Position numbers and translations under genes: made by a program. The notes beneath the pieces are model-generated. The model saw nothing but the letters and a program-made list of their open reading frames with translations. It searched no databases and was not told the origin of the DNA. From contig NZ_JAABNR010000001.1 of NCBI RefSeq assembly GCF_009925085.1, positions 186,001-250,000 on the forward strand: a stretch of 64,000 nt of DNA. The letters are read 5' to 3'. Origin of the DNA: Stagnihabitans tardus. GTDB lineage: Bacteria > Pseudomonadota > Alphaproteobacteria > Rhodobacterales > Rhodobacteraceae. Shown piece after piece: positions 50,787 through 58,426 of the stretch. The first letter of the stretch is position 1; every line of letters starts with the position of its first letter.

Positions 50787-51419
50787 ATGAACGAAGCGGC
50801 ACGGCCCCTCAAGCGCACGGAAATCCGGCAACAGAACGAGGCCCTGATCCTGAAGGCGGCCGAGAAGGTCTTTGCCGAGGCGGGCTTTGGCGGGGCCACG
50901 ATGCAGCTCATCGCCGATATGGCGGGCCTGCCCAAGGCCAACCTGCATTACTATTTCGCGACCAAGGAAGACCTTTACCGCCGCGTGGTGCAGAACATCT
51001 TCGAGATCTGGCTCGAGGCGGCCGAGGCCATGGATGTGGCCGATGACCCGGTGACCGGGATCGGCGCCTATATCGAGGCCAAGATGGCGATTTCCCGCGC
51101 CCATCCCGATGGGTCCAAGGTCTGGGCCTATGAGGTCATGCATGGCGCCCCGGTGATCCAGGACTACCTGGAGACGACCTTGCGCGACTGGACGAACGAC
51201 CGCATCGCGCGGATCGAGGGCTGGATCGCGGCGGGCAAGATCAAGCCCATAGCACCCCGCCACCTCCTTTACATGATCTGGGCCACGACCCAGCATTACG
51301 CCGATTTCGGCCACCAGATCGCCACCCTGAACCGCGGGCCGCTGAGCGACGAGGACTGGCGCCGGGCCACGGCGGCGGTCAAGGAGATCCTTTTGCGCGG
51401 GATCGGCGCGCTGGACTGA
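50787..51419 (+). CDS. TetR-family regulator, RutR-like (local regulator of pyrimidine operon)
   Basis: 210 residues. N-terminal helix-turn-helix (residues about 20-65: GFGGATMQLIADMAGLPKANLHYYFATKEDLY) and the RutR-type C-terminal domain (QHYADFGHQIATLNRGPLSDEDW). Divergent from the amidase gene with two palindromic operators between them. In E. coli RutR senses uracil; the same is inferred here. A second RutR-like paralogue is at 52.2 kb. Confidence 0.88.
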   Translation: MNEAARPLKRTEIRQQNEALILKAAEKVFAEAGFGGATMQLIADMAGLPKANLHYYFATKEDLYRRVVQNIFEIWLEAAEAMDVADDPVTGIGAYIEAKMAISRAHPDGSKVWAYEVMHGAPVIQDYLETTLRDWTNDRIARIEGWIAAGKIKPIAPRHLLYMIWATTQHYADFGHQIATLNRGPLSDEDWRRATAAVKEILLRGIGALD

Positions 51420-51423
51420 CCAC

Positions 51424-51468
51424 GCTGGACGGGCCGCGCTGGACGGGCCGCGCTGGACGGGCCGCAAG
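51424..51468. repeat. 15-bp tandem repeat, three copies
   Basis: GCTGGACGGGCCGCG three times in a row (last base of copy 3 changed), starting 4 bp after the tetR stop. Confidence 0.9.
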
Positions 51469-51634
51469 CGCCAGGCTGTCCCGGGCCCCGACCCGGGACC
51501 TCGACCCGGAAGAGGGACGCGGAACGCAACACGGCACAGGCAGGGGCCCCGGCTCGATGGGCCCCCCTATCCGAAATGCCCCCTTTTCCCGCGTCCCTCA
51601 ATCCGCCATGCTGGCCGAAAGAGGGAGACGCGCG

Positions 51635-52090
51635 ATGACAACCCAAGAGCTTGAGGCCGAACTCTCCGCCCTGTCCCTGTCCGCCTGGGACGAGGATGTG
51701 GCGCTGGAACTGGGCCATATCCTGGTCAGCCTGGCTCGGGAGCGTGACCTGCCCGTGGTCATCGATATCCGCGACGCCAACCGTTGTTTCTTTCATGCGG
51801 CCCTGCCCGGCTCGGCCGCGCAGAACGACAACTGGGCGCGGCGGAAGTCGAACCTGGCGCTTTACACCGGCAAGGCCTCGCTGGTGGTGAAGCAGGTCTT
51901 CGCGGCCAAGGGGCGGACCTTGGCGGACGAGGGGCTGAGCGAGGCCGATCACGCGATGAGCGGCGGGGCCGTGCCGGTGAAGCTCGGCGCGGCCATGGTG
52001 GCGGTGGCCACGGTCTCGGGCCTGCCGGATGTCGAGGACCACAGGCTGGTGGTCGAGGCCCTCGGCCAACTGGCGCGACAGGGCGGCTGA
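51635..52090 (+). CDS. UPF0303 / HbpS-like family protein
   Basis: 151 residues from MTTQELEAELSALSLSAWDED; fits the UPF0303 (heme-degrading-like HbpS/DUF336-related) pattern: VVIDIRDANRCFFHAALPGS, ARRKSNLALY, SGGAVPVKLG and a C-terminal VSGLPDVEDHRLVVEAL. Biochemical function uncertain. Between the two RutR-like regulators. Its stop codon is inside a 17-bp tandem repeat. Confidence 0.8.
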   Translation: MTTQELEAELSALSLSAWDEDVALELGHILVSLARERDLPVVIDIRDANRCFFHAALPGSAAQNDNWARRKSNLALYTGKASLVVKQVFAAKGRTLADEGLSEADHAMSGGAVPVKLGAAMVAVATVSGLPDVEDHRLVVEALGQLARQGG

Positions 52091-52149
52091 GCAGACGGGG
52101 CGGCTGAGCAGACGGGGCGGCTGAGCGAACAGGGCGGCTGAGCGAACAG
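52082..52149. repeat. 17-bp tandem repeat, four copies
   Basis: Units beginning GGCGGCTGAGC start at 52082, 52099, 52116 and 52133. The first unit includes the UPF0303 stop codon (TGA), so TGA is repeated downstream in shifted frames. Confidence 0.88.
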
Positions 52150-52236
52150 GAAGGGGGCGGCGCCCCCCTCCCCAAGCGGCAGGGGCGGCAGGGCGCCCCG
52201 GGTCAGGATGGGGCCAAAGGACAGCAAAGGCAGAAG

Positions 52237-52845
52237 ATGAAGACCAAACCCATGACCCGCATCCAGGAGCGCAACTCCCGCGCCATCCTCGAGGCCGGGC
52301 TCGACGTCTTTTCCGTCCATGGGTTCCGGGGCGCGACGCTGGACCAGATCGCGGAAGCCGCGGGGCTCTCGAAACCCAACCTGCTGTATTACTTCCCCTC
52401 CAAGGATGCGATCTACCTCAGCCTTCTCGAGCAGCAGCTGCAGACCTGGCTTGATCCCCTGCGCGCGATGGACCCCAAGGGCGAACCCCTGGCCGAGGTC
52501 CTGGCCTATGTGAAGCGCAAGATCGAACTGGCCCGCGACTTCCCCCGCGAAAGCCGGCTCTTCGCCAACGAGATCCTGCAAGGCGCCCCCCGCCTGATGC
52601 CGGAAATCGAGGGCGCGCTGAAAAGCCTGGTCGAGGAGAAATGCGCGGTCCTCTCGGCCTGGATGGCAGAAGGTCGCATCGCCAAGATGCCGCCCACCCA
52701 CCTGGTCTTTTCGATCTGGGCCCTGACCCAGCATTACGCCGATTTCGACGTCCAGGTCCGCGCGGTGCTTGGCCCCGGCCACGACCCTTTCGCCGAGGCC
52801 GGGAGCTTCCTGGACCAGCTTTTCCGCAAGCTTCTGGCGCCCTGA
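52237..52845 (+). CDS. rutR: TetR-family regulator, RutR-like (second paralogue)
   Basis: 202 residues (or 197 if started at MTRIQERN, 52252). Helix-turn-helix at about residues 17-60 (GFRGATLDQIAEAAGLSKPNLLYYFPSKDAIY) and RutR-type C-terminal domain (SIWALTQHYADFDVQVRAVLG). Slightly closer in wording to canonical RutR than the 50.8-kb paralogue. No obvious GGTCA palindrome directly upstream. Confidence 0.85.
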   Translation: MKTKPMTRIQERNSRAILEAGLDVFSVHGFRGATLDQIAEAAGLSKPNLLYYFPSKDAIYLSLLEQQLQTWLDPLRAMDPKGEPLAEVLAYVKRKIELARDFPRESRLFANEILQGAPRLMPEIEGALKSLVEEKCAVLSAWMAEGRIAKMPPTHLVFSIWALTQHYADFDVQVRAVLGPGHDPFAEAGSFLDQLFRKLLAP

Positions 52846-53428
52846 GGGGGGCGAGAGCCTTGTTGCGGCACGGGGGTGGCGCGGATTGGGCCGGAGAGCC
52901 CCAGTCGGGCAGGCCCTGTGCCTGTGCCCGGGGCGGCAGAGGCCGCGGCCGGGCCTCAGACCCTGTTCTGCCGGACCGCGCTGGAGGGGCTGTCTGCCCC
53001 TCCAGACCTCCCCGAGGATATTTGAGCAAGTATGAAAGGGGCCGGCATGAACGGGGAAAGAGGGGGCGTATTTTCCCTGGAGAGGGACTCTTGGCAGGAG
53101 GGGGCTACGGGGTCTGAGGTCTAGAGCGCGGTTCCGTAGGGCGCCCAGAGCCATGCTGGTCGGGGCCATGCGGGTCGGGGCCATGCGGGTCGGGGCCTTT
53201 TGGGGGGAGGCCTGAAGGGCCGGGAGCCATGGGGCTTGTGCCCCTCGTTGCAGGGCTCAGGGGGATGGGCCCCTTCGCGCTGCCTGTGCCGAAGTTGACG
53301 GATTGGCAAGACTTCGGGCCGATTATGGCGCAGCCGCCAGGACTTCTCACAGGGTCGTGACGGGATCGCTGGACGAAGCCTCGCGGCGGGTGTAGCTAGC
53401 GCGCCTAGACAGGTCACTGGCCAAGGTC
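52846..53428. other. Gene-free stretch before kup
   Basis: 583 bp. Holds one dispersed repeat copy (52981-53037) and a 15-bp tandem GGTCGGGGCCATGCG, about 2.7 copies (53158-53198). The kup promoter should be at the right end. No gene recognised. Confidence 0.5.
52981..53037. repeat. Dispersed intergenic repeat (copy 4)
   Basis: Perfect 10-bp hairpin CTGGAGGGGC/tgtct/GCCCCTCCAG (52981-53005), followed by CCTCCCCGAGGATATTTGAG and CAAGTATGAAAG. Confidence 0.78.
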
Positions 53429-55366
53429 ATGAACGACAACAGCTCGCAAGACACGCCCGCCTCTTCTCCCGAGGCGGCCAAGCCCGAACCGGCCATGCCG
53501 CAGGGCCATGCTCCTCAACAAAACCTGGCAAAACTGATCCTCGGTTCTGTCGGCGTCGTCTATGGCGACATCGGGACCTCGCCGCTTTACGCGCTGCGCG
53601 AATCCCTGCATTGGTCGAAATGGGACGGAAAATCCGCCGAAGAGGTCGTGGGAATCGTCTCGCTGCTTCTGTGGACGCTGATCCTGATCGTCACGGTCAA
53701 ATACGTGCTTCTGATCATGCGGGCCGACAACCGGGGCGAGGGGGGCACGCTCTCGCTCGTGGCCCTGGTCCAGCAGGCGCTGAAGCGGCGGCCGGGGTGG
53801 CTGATCGCGATTGGCGTCGTGGGGATCTCGCTTTTCTTCGGCGATGCGATGATCACGCCGGCCATGTCGGTCCTGTCGGCGGTCGAGGGCATGGCGCTGG
53901 TGGCCCCGGGCTTCCAGCCCTTTGTCGTGCCCGCGACATTGGGGATCATCATCGGGCTTTTCCTGTTTCAAAGCCAGGGGACCGAGCGGGTCTCGAGCTT
54001 CTTCGGGCCGATCATGGTGGTCTGGTTCCTGGCGATGGCGGGGATGGGGCTTTGGCACCTGGGCGACGATGCCCGCATCCTGGAGGCGCTCGGGCCCCAT
54101 CACGCGGTGGGCTATCTGATGAACCACGGCCTGGCCTCGTTCTTCGTCATGGGATCGGTCTTCCTGGCCGTCACCGGGGGCGAGGCGCTTTATGCCGACA
54201 TGGGCCATTTCGGCCGCCGCCCGATCCGCCTGGCCTGGGTGGGCCTGGTCTTCCCGGCCCTGGCCCTGAGCTACCTGGGCCAGGGCGCCTTCGTGCTGAA
54301 CAACCCGGCCGGCGCTTCGGACCCTTTCTACCTGATGGTGCCGGAGTGGCTGCTGCTTCCCATGGTCATCCTGGCCACGGCGGCGGCGGTCATTGCCAGC
54401 CAGGCGGTGATTTCGGGCGCCTTTTCCATGATGCAGCAGGCGGTGCAGATGGGTCTTCTGCCCCGGCTCGAGATCCGTCACACCTCCGAGACCCAGCACG
54501 GCCAGATCTACATGCCCAAGGTCAATTCGATCCTGATGATCGCGGTGATCATCCTGGTCGTGGCCTTCGAGAGCTCGACTCGGCTGGCCTCGGCCTATGG
54601 GATTGCCGTGACGGGGGATATGGTCATCACCTCGATCCTGGCCTTCATCCTTTTCTGGCGGGCCTGGAAATGGCCGCTGGTCCTGGTCCTGGCCGTCATC
54701 GCGCCGATCCTGGTGGTCGAGTTGATGTTCCTGGCCGCCAACCTGATGAAGCTCCTGGATGGCGGCTATGTGCCCGTGATCCTGGCCATGACCATGTGCC
54801 TGTTGATCTGGACCTGGGTGCGCGGCACCATCCATGTGAAGCGCAAGGCGGCGGATTCGGCGATTTCCCTGCCGAAGCTCATCGCCATGCTGCAAAAGAG
54901 CCAGCCCATGTCGGTGCCCGGCACGGCGGTCTTCCTGACGCAAGACCCCGACACCGCGCCCTCGGCCCTTTTGCACAACCTGAAACACAACCGGGTGCTC
55001 CACAACCAGAACTTCATCGTGACCGTGCAGGTGGCCAATACGCCCACGGTCTCGGATGAGAAGAAGATCACGATGGAGCGGCTGAGCGATCATTTCGTGC
55101 GCATCATCATGACCTTCGGCTACATGGAGACACCCAATGTCCCCAAGGCCCTGTCGCTGGCCAGGAAGCGCGGCGAGAAGTTCGACATCATGACGACGAG
55201 CTTCTTCCTGAACCGCCGCACCTTCCGCTCGGCCAAGCACCACGGGCTGCCCTTCTGGCAGGAGCGGCTCTTCATCGGCCTGTCGAAATCGGCCGCCGAT
55301 GCGACGGCCTTCTACTGCCTGCCCTCGAACCGCGTGGTCGAGATGGGGCAACAAATGGCGATCTGA
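53429..55366 (+). CDS. kup: Potassium uptake protein Kup
   Basis: 645-residue inner-membrane K+/H+ symporter. After a Pro/Ala-rich cytoplasmic N terminus come the KUP signature (LGSVGVVYGDIGTSPLYALRE) and twelve transmembrane segments, including DNRGEGGTLSLVAL, GDAMITPAMSVLSAVEG and GGEALYADMGHFGRRPI. The C-terminal soluble tail (about 470-645) is usual. Monocistronic; strong hairpin follows. Confidence 0.96.
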   Translation: MNDNSSQDTPASSPEAAKPEPAMPQGHAPQQNLAKLILGSVGVVYGDIGTSPLYALRESLHWSKWDGKSAEEVVGIVSLLLWTLILIVTVKYVLLIMRADNRGEGGTLSLVALVQQALKRRPGWLIAIGVVGISLFFGDAMITPAMSVLSAVEGMALVAPGFQPFVVPATLGIIIGLFLFQSQGTERVSSFFGPIMVVWFLAMAGMGLWHLGDDARILEALGPHHAVGYLMNHGLASFFVMGSVFLAVTGGEALYADMGHFGRRPIRLAWVGLVFPALALSYLGQGAFVLNNPAGASDPFYLMVPEWLLLPMVILATAAAVIASQAVISGAFSMMQQAVQMGLLPRLEIRHTSETQHGQIYMPKVNSILMIAVIILVVAFESSTRLASAYGIAVTGDMVITSILAFILFWRAWKWPLVLVLAVIAPILVVELMFLAANLMKLLDGGYVPVILAMTMCLLIWTWVRGTIHVKRKAADSAISLPKLIAMLQKSQPMSVPGTAVFLTQDPDTAPSALLHNLKHNRVLHNQNFIVTVQVANTPTVSDEKKITMERLSDHFVRIIMTFGYMETPNVPKALSLARKRGEKFDIMTTSFFLNRRTFRSAKHHGLPFWQERLFIGLSKSAADATAFYCLPSNRVVEMGQQMAI

Positions 55367-55371
55367 CGGGG

Positions 55372-55416
55372 TCCGGGAGTTTTCCGAGGCATGAAATGCC
55401 ACGGAAAACTCCCGGA
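55372..55416 (+). terminator. Long hairpin after kup
   Basis: 15-bp perfect arms TCCGGGAGTTTTCCG and CGGAAAACTCCCGGA enclose, after one A-A mismatch, a further 5-bp stem GGCAT/gaa/ATGCC. Starts 5 bp after the stop. No T-run follows, so it may act as an mRNA-stabilising 3' hairpin rather than a classical terminator. Confidence 0.8.
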
Positions 55417-55424
55417 GGAAGCGG

Positions 55425-55507
55425 GGGCTGCCGCCCCCGCACCCCCGCCCAAAGGGGAGCACGCTCCCCTTTGGAAACCCCGTGGATATTTGGGCCAATG
55501 TGAAAGC
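55425..55507. repeat. Dispersed intergenic repeat, long form (copy 5)
   Basis: Hairpin CCAAAGGGGAGC/ac/GCTCCCCTTTGG (55449-55474), tail CCCCGTGGATATTTGGGCCA followed by ATGTGAAAG, and an upstream GCGGGGGC/GCCCCCGC hairpin. Confidence 0.8.
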
Positions 55508-55682
55508 AGACCCCTGCGCATGACGTCGTCGCGCAAGCGCTGAATTGTCAGAAGGCCCCCTGGCACAAGGGGCCCAGCACAGAGCCCCGATTGCCAAAAC
55601 GGCACGGGTGGTCTGGAGGGGGCGTGCCCCCTCCAGCGGGGGTGCGGGGGCTGGCCCCCGCCTTCGCCCCCCAAAGGCAAAA

Positions 55683-55703
55683 GGCGCGCCCAATGGACGC
55701 GCC
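55683..55703 (-). terminator. Probable terminator of the iol operon
   Basis: 6-bp stem GGCGCG/CGCGCC with a 9-nt loop, followed on the minus strand by CCTTTTGCCTTT, just after the iolB stop. Confidence 0.6.
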
Positions 55704-55708
55704 CTCTG

Positions 55709-56524
55709 TTACACCGTCGGATTGTCCCGCCGATAGATCCAGTCATGATCCGGGTCATTCTGGAACCGCCAGTTCCGCCGCGGCCCCGCCATGACGTTGA
55801 GGTAATACATCTCATAGCCATAGGGCGCGCCGCAGGGATGGTGGCCCTTGGGCACCAGGACCACGTCATGGCTTTTGACCGCCATGGTCTCGTCCAGGGA
55901 CCCATCCTCGGTATAGACCCGCTGCACCCCGAAGCCCTGCCCCGGGTTCAGCCGGTGGTAATAGGTCTCTTCCAGGTAGGTCATGCGGGGGAAGTCATCC
56001 TCGTCATGGCGATGGCTGGGATAGGAGGACCAATTGCCCTGCGGCGTGAAGACCTCGGTCACGAGGAGTGAGCCCGCCACATCCCGCCCCTCCATGGCGA
56101 TATTGTTCACCAGCCGCAGATTGGCCCCCGCGCCACGCGGCGCCATGGAGATCCCCTCGGGCCCCAGCCTTTGCGCCTTGTACTCCCCCATATAGGGCGC
56201 CGAGCAGACGGCCAGCGTGCAAGAGGTCGTGGCCTCGGCCCGCCACTCGACCCCGCCCGGGAAATAGACGCAATGCGGCGGGGTCTTCTCGAAGACATCC
56301 ATCCGCGCGCCCATCTCGCCAAAGTCCTGCCCCGCGCCCGAGACCCTGGCCTTGCCCTCGACCAGCACCAGGATGACCTCGCGGTCGCCGGTCAACTCGG
56401 TGGCAACATCCCCCGCCTCCAGCCGATAAAGCCCGAAGCCCACAAAGCCCCAGCCCGCATCGGCTGCAGAGATGTCATGCACCTTGCCCCGCACGCCCTT
56501 GGGTTTCCGCAGAAGATCAACCAT
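55709..56524 (-). CDS. iolB: 5-deoxy-glucuronate isomerase
   Basis: Converts 5-deoxy-D-glucuronate to 2-deoxy-5-keto-D-gluconate in myo-inositol catabolism. 271 residues of bicupin fold; characteristic YPSHRHDEDDFPRMTYLEETYYH and QRVYTEDGSLDETMAVKSHDVVLVPKGHHP with His/Glu metal ligands. Last gene of iolC-iolD-iolB on the minus strand. Confidence 0.95.
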   Translation of the reverse strand: MVDLLRKPKGVRGKVHDISAADAGWGFVGFGLYRLEAGDVATELTGDREVILVLVEGKARVSGAGQDFGEMGARMDVFEKTPPHCVYFPGGVEWRAEATTSCTLAVCSAPYMGEYKAQRLGPEGISMAPRGAGANLRLVNNIAMEGRDVAGSLLVTEVFTPQGNWSSYPSHRHDEDDFPRMTYLEETYYHRLNPGQGFGVQRVYTEDGSLDETMAVKSHDVVLVPKGHHPCGAPYGYEMYYLNVMAGPRRNWRFQNDPDHDWIYRRDNPTV

Positions 56525-56540
56525 TCCGGCCCCCTGATTT

Positions 56541-56595
56541 CATCTTTTCACAAATATCCCACGGGGTGGTCTGGAGGGGTGTGAAACCCCTCCAG
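56541..56595 (-). repeat. Dispersed intergenic repeat, short form (copy 6)
   Basis: CATCTTTTCACAAATATCCC ACG followed by hairpin CTGGAGGGGT/gtgaa/ACCCCTCCAG (56571-56595). Same loop and leader as 1408-1459, stem changed on both sides. Sits between iolD and iolB. Confidence 0.78.
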
Positions 56596-56599
56596 TGCG

Positions 56600-58426
56600 T
56601 CAGTTCAGCAGGAACTGCCGCTTGACGCCCGCCTCATAGCCTTCCCGCGCCGCCCGGACCTCGGCGCGGTCGGAGACTTCCGGCACCGCCACATCCCACC
56701 AGGTCCCGCCCGCGCCCGTCCCCGGCATGGGATCGGTCTCGATCAGGATGACGGTGGGCAGCGAGGCCGTCTTGGCCTTGACCATCTCGGCCTCCAGCTC
56801 CGCAATCCCCGCCACCTTCACCACCTGCGCCCCCATCGAGCCCGCATGGGCCACGAAGTCGATATGCGCGGGGTTCACGTGGTAGCTGTCATCGAGCAGA
56901 TTGTTGAACCCTGCCCCGCCCGTCGCGCGCTGGAGCCGGTTGATGCAGCCATAGCCCCGGTTGTCGGTCAGGACCACGGTAAAGGGAATGCCCATCATCA
57001 CCGCCGTCGCCAGCTCGGAATTGGCCATCATGTAAGAGCCATCGCCCACCATGCAGACCACATGTTTCCCGGGAGACGCCATCTTGATCCCCATGGCGCC
57101 CGCGATCTCGTAGCCCATGCAGGAGAAGCCATATTCCATGTGATAGCCGCCCTGCGCCGCGCGCCACAGAACATGCAGCGCCCCGGGCATGGTGCCGGCC
57201 GCACACATGACGACCGAATCCTTGCCGGTATTGCGCTGCACCGCGCCGATCACCTGGGCATCGGTCGGCAGCTCATTGCCCTTGGGCGCGGCAAAAAGCC
57301 CATCCGTCGTGGCGAACCAGGCCTCCCGCGCGGCGAAATCGGGATCGGCGAAGCGGTGGTCGCCCAAGGCCGCGCTGATCTTCTCGAGCGCCACCTTGGC
57401 ATCGCTCACCAGCGCTTGAGCCCCGCGTTTCCCCGCATCATAGCCATGGATGTTGATCGACAGCACCTTGCGCCCGGGCCTCGAAAACACCGTCCAGGAC
57501 CCGGTCGTGAAGTCCTGGAACCGCGTCCCCACCCCGATGACCAGGTCGGCCTCGGCGGCAAGCTGGTTGCCGCAGCCCGTCCCCGTGACGCCCGGAGAGC
57601 CGAAGTGCAGCTTCTCCTCCCAGTCGACCGCGCCCTTGCCGGCCTGGGTCTCGACCATGGGGATGTTGTGGCGGCGCGCAAAGTCCAGGAGCGCTGCTTC
57701 CGCGCCGGAATAGATCACCCCGCCGCCCGTCACGATCAGGGGCCGCTCCGAGGCGCGGATCGCGGCCACGGCCTCGGCCAGCTCGCGCTGATCGGGCTCG
57801 GGGCGGCGGATATACCAGACTTTCGGCACGAAGAATTCCACCGGGTAGTCATAGGCTTCCGCTTGCGTGTCCTGGCAGAAGGCCAGGCAGACCGGGCCGC
57901 AATTGGCCGGATCGGTCATCACCCGCATGGCACGGGGAAGCGCGGTCAGAAGATGCTCCGGCCGCGAGATCCGGTCGAAATAGCGCACCACGGGGCGGAA
58001 GCAGTCGTTCGCCGACACGGTCGCGTCGTCGAAATCCTCGATCTGCTGCAGCACGGGATCGGGCGCCCGGTTGGCAAAGACATCGCCCGGGATGATCAGC
58101 AAGGGCAGCCGGTTGACATGGGCCAAGGCCGCCGCCGTCACCACATTGGTCGCCCCCGGCCCGATCGAGGTCGTGACCGCCATCGCCCGGCGCCGCTTCA
58201 TCGTCTTGGCATAGGCGATGGCGGCATGGGCCATGGTCTGCTCGTTGTGCCCGCGCCAGGTGGGCAGGATATCCTTGACCCCATGCAGGGCCTCGCCCAG
58301 GCCCGCCACATTGCCATGACCAAAGATCGCCCAGACGCCCTCGATGAAGCGCTCGCCCTCTTCGGTCATCTGCACGGACAGCCATTTCACCATGGCCTGG
58401 GCGGCCGTCAAACGGATCGTTCCCAT
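56600..58426 (-). CDS. iolD: 3D-(3,5/4)-trihydroxycyclohexane-1,2-dione hydrolase
   Basis: Thiamine-diphosphate enzyme that opens the inositol-derived ring diketone. 608 residues; N-terminal Pyr domain with VWAIFGHGNVAGLGEAL, TSIGPGATNVVTAAALA, and C-terminal PP domain with CMVGDGSYMMANSEL (thiamine-diphosphate/Mg site) and YGCINRLQ. Start at MGTIRLTAAQAMV overlaps the iolC stop by one base; a 12-codon in-frame extension lies within iolC. Confidence 0.95.
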   Translation of the reverse strand: MGTIRLTAAQAMVKWLSVQMTEEGERFIEGVWAIFGHGNVAGLGEALHGVKDILPTWRGHNEQTMAHAAIAYAKTMKRRRAMAVTTSIGPGATNVVTAAALAHVNRLPLLIIPGDVFANRAPDPVLQQIEDFDDATVSANDCFRPVVRYFDRISRPEHLLTALPRAMRVMTDPANCGPVCLAFCQDTQAEAYDYPVEFFVPKVWYIRRPEPDQRELAEAVAAIRASERPLIVTGGGVIYSGAEAALLDFARRHNIPMVETQAGKGAVDWEEKLHFGSPGVTGTGCGNQLAAEADLVIGVGTRFQDFTTGSWTVFSRPGRKVLSINIHGYDAGKRGAQALVSDAKVALEKISAALGDHRFADPDFAAREAWFATTDGLFAAPKGNELPTDAQVIGAVQRNTGKDSVVMCAAGTMPGALHVLWRAAQGGYHMEYGFSCMGYEIAGAMGIKMASPGKHVVCMVGDGSYMMANSELATAVMMGIPFTVVLTDNRGYGCINRLQRATGGAGFNNLLDDSYHVNPAHIDFVAHAGSMGAQVVKVAGIAELEAEMVKAKTASLPTVILIETDPMPGTGAGGTWWDVAVPEVSDRAEVRAAREGYEAGVKRQFLLN

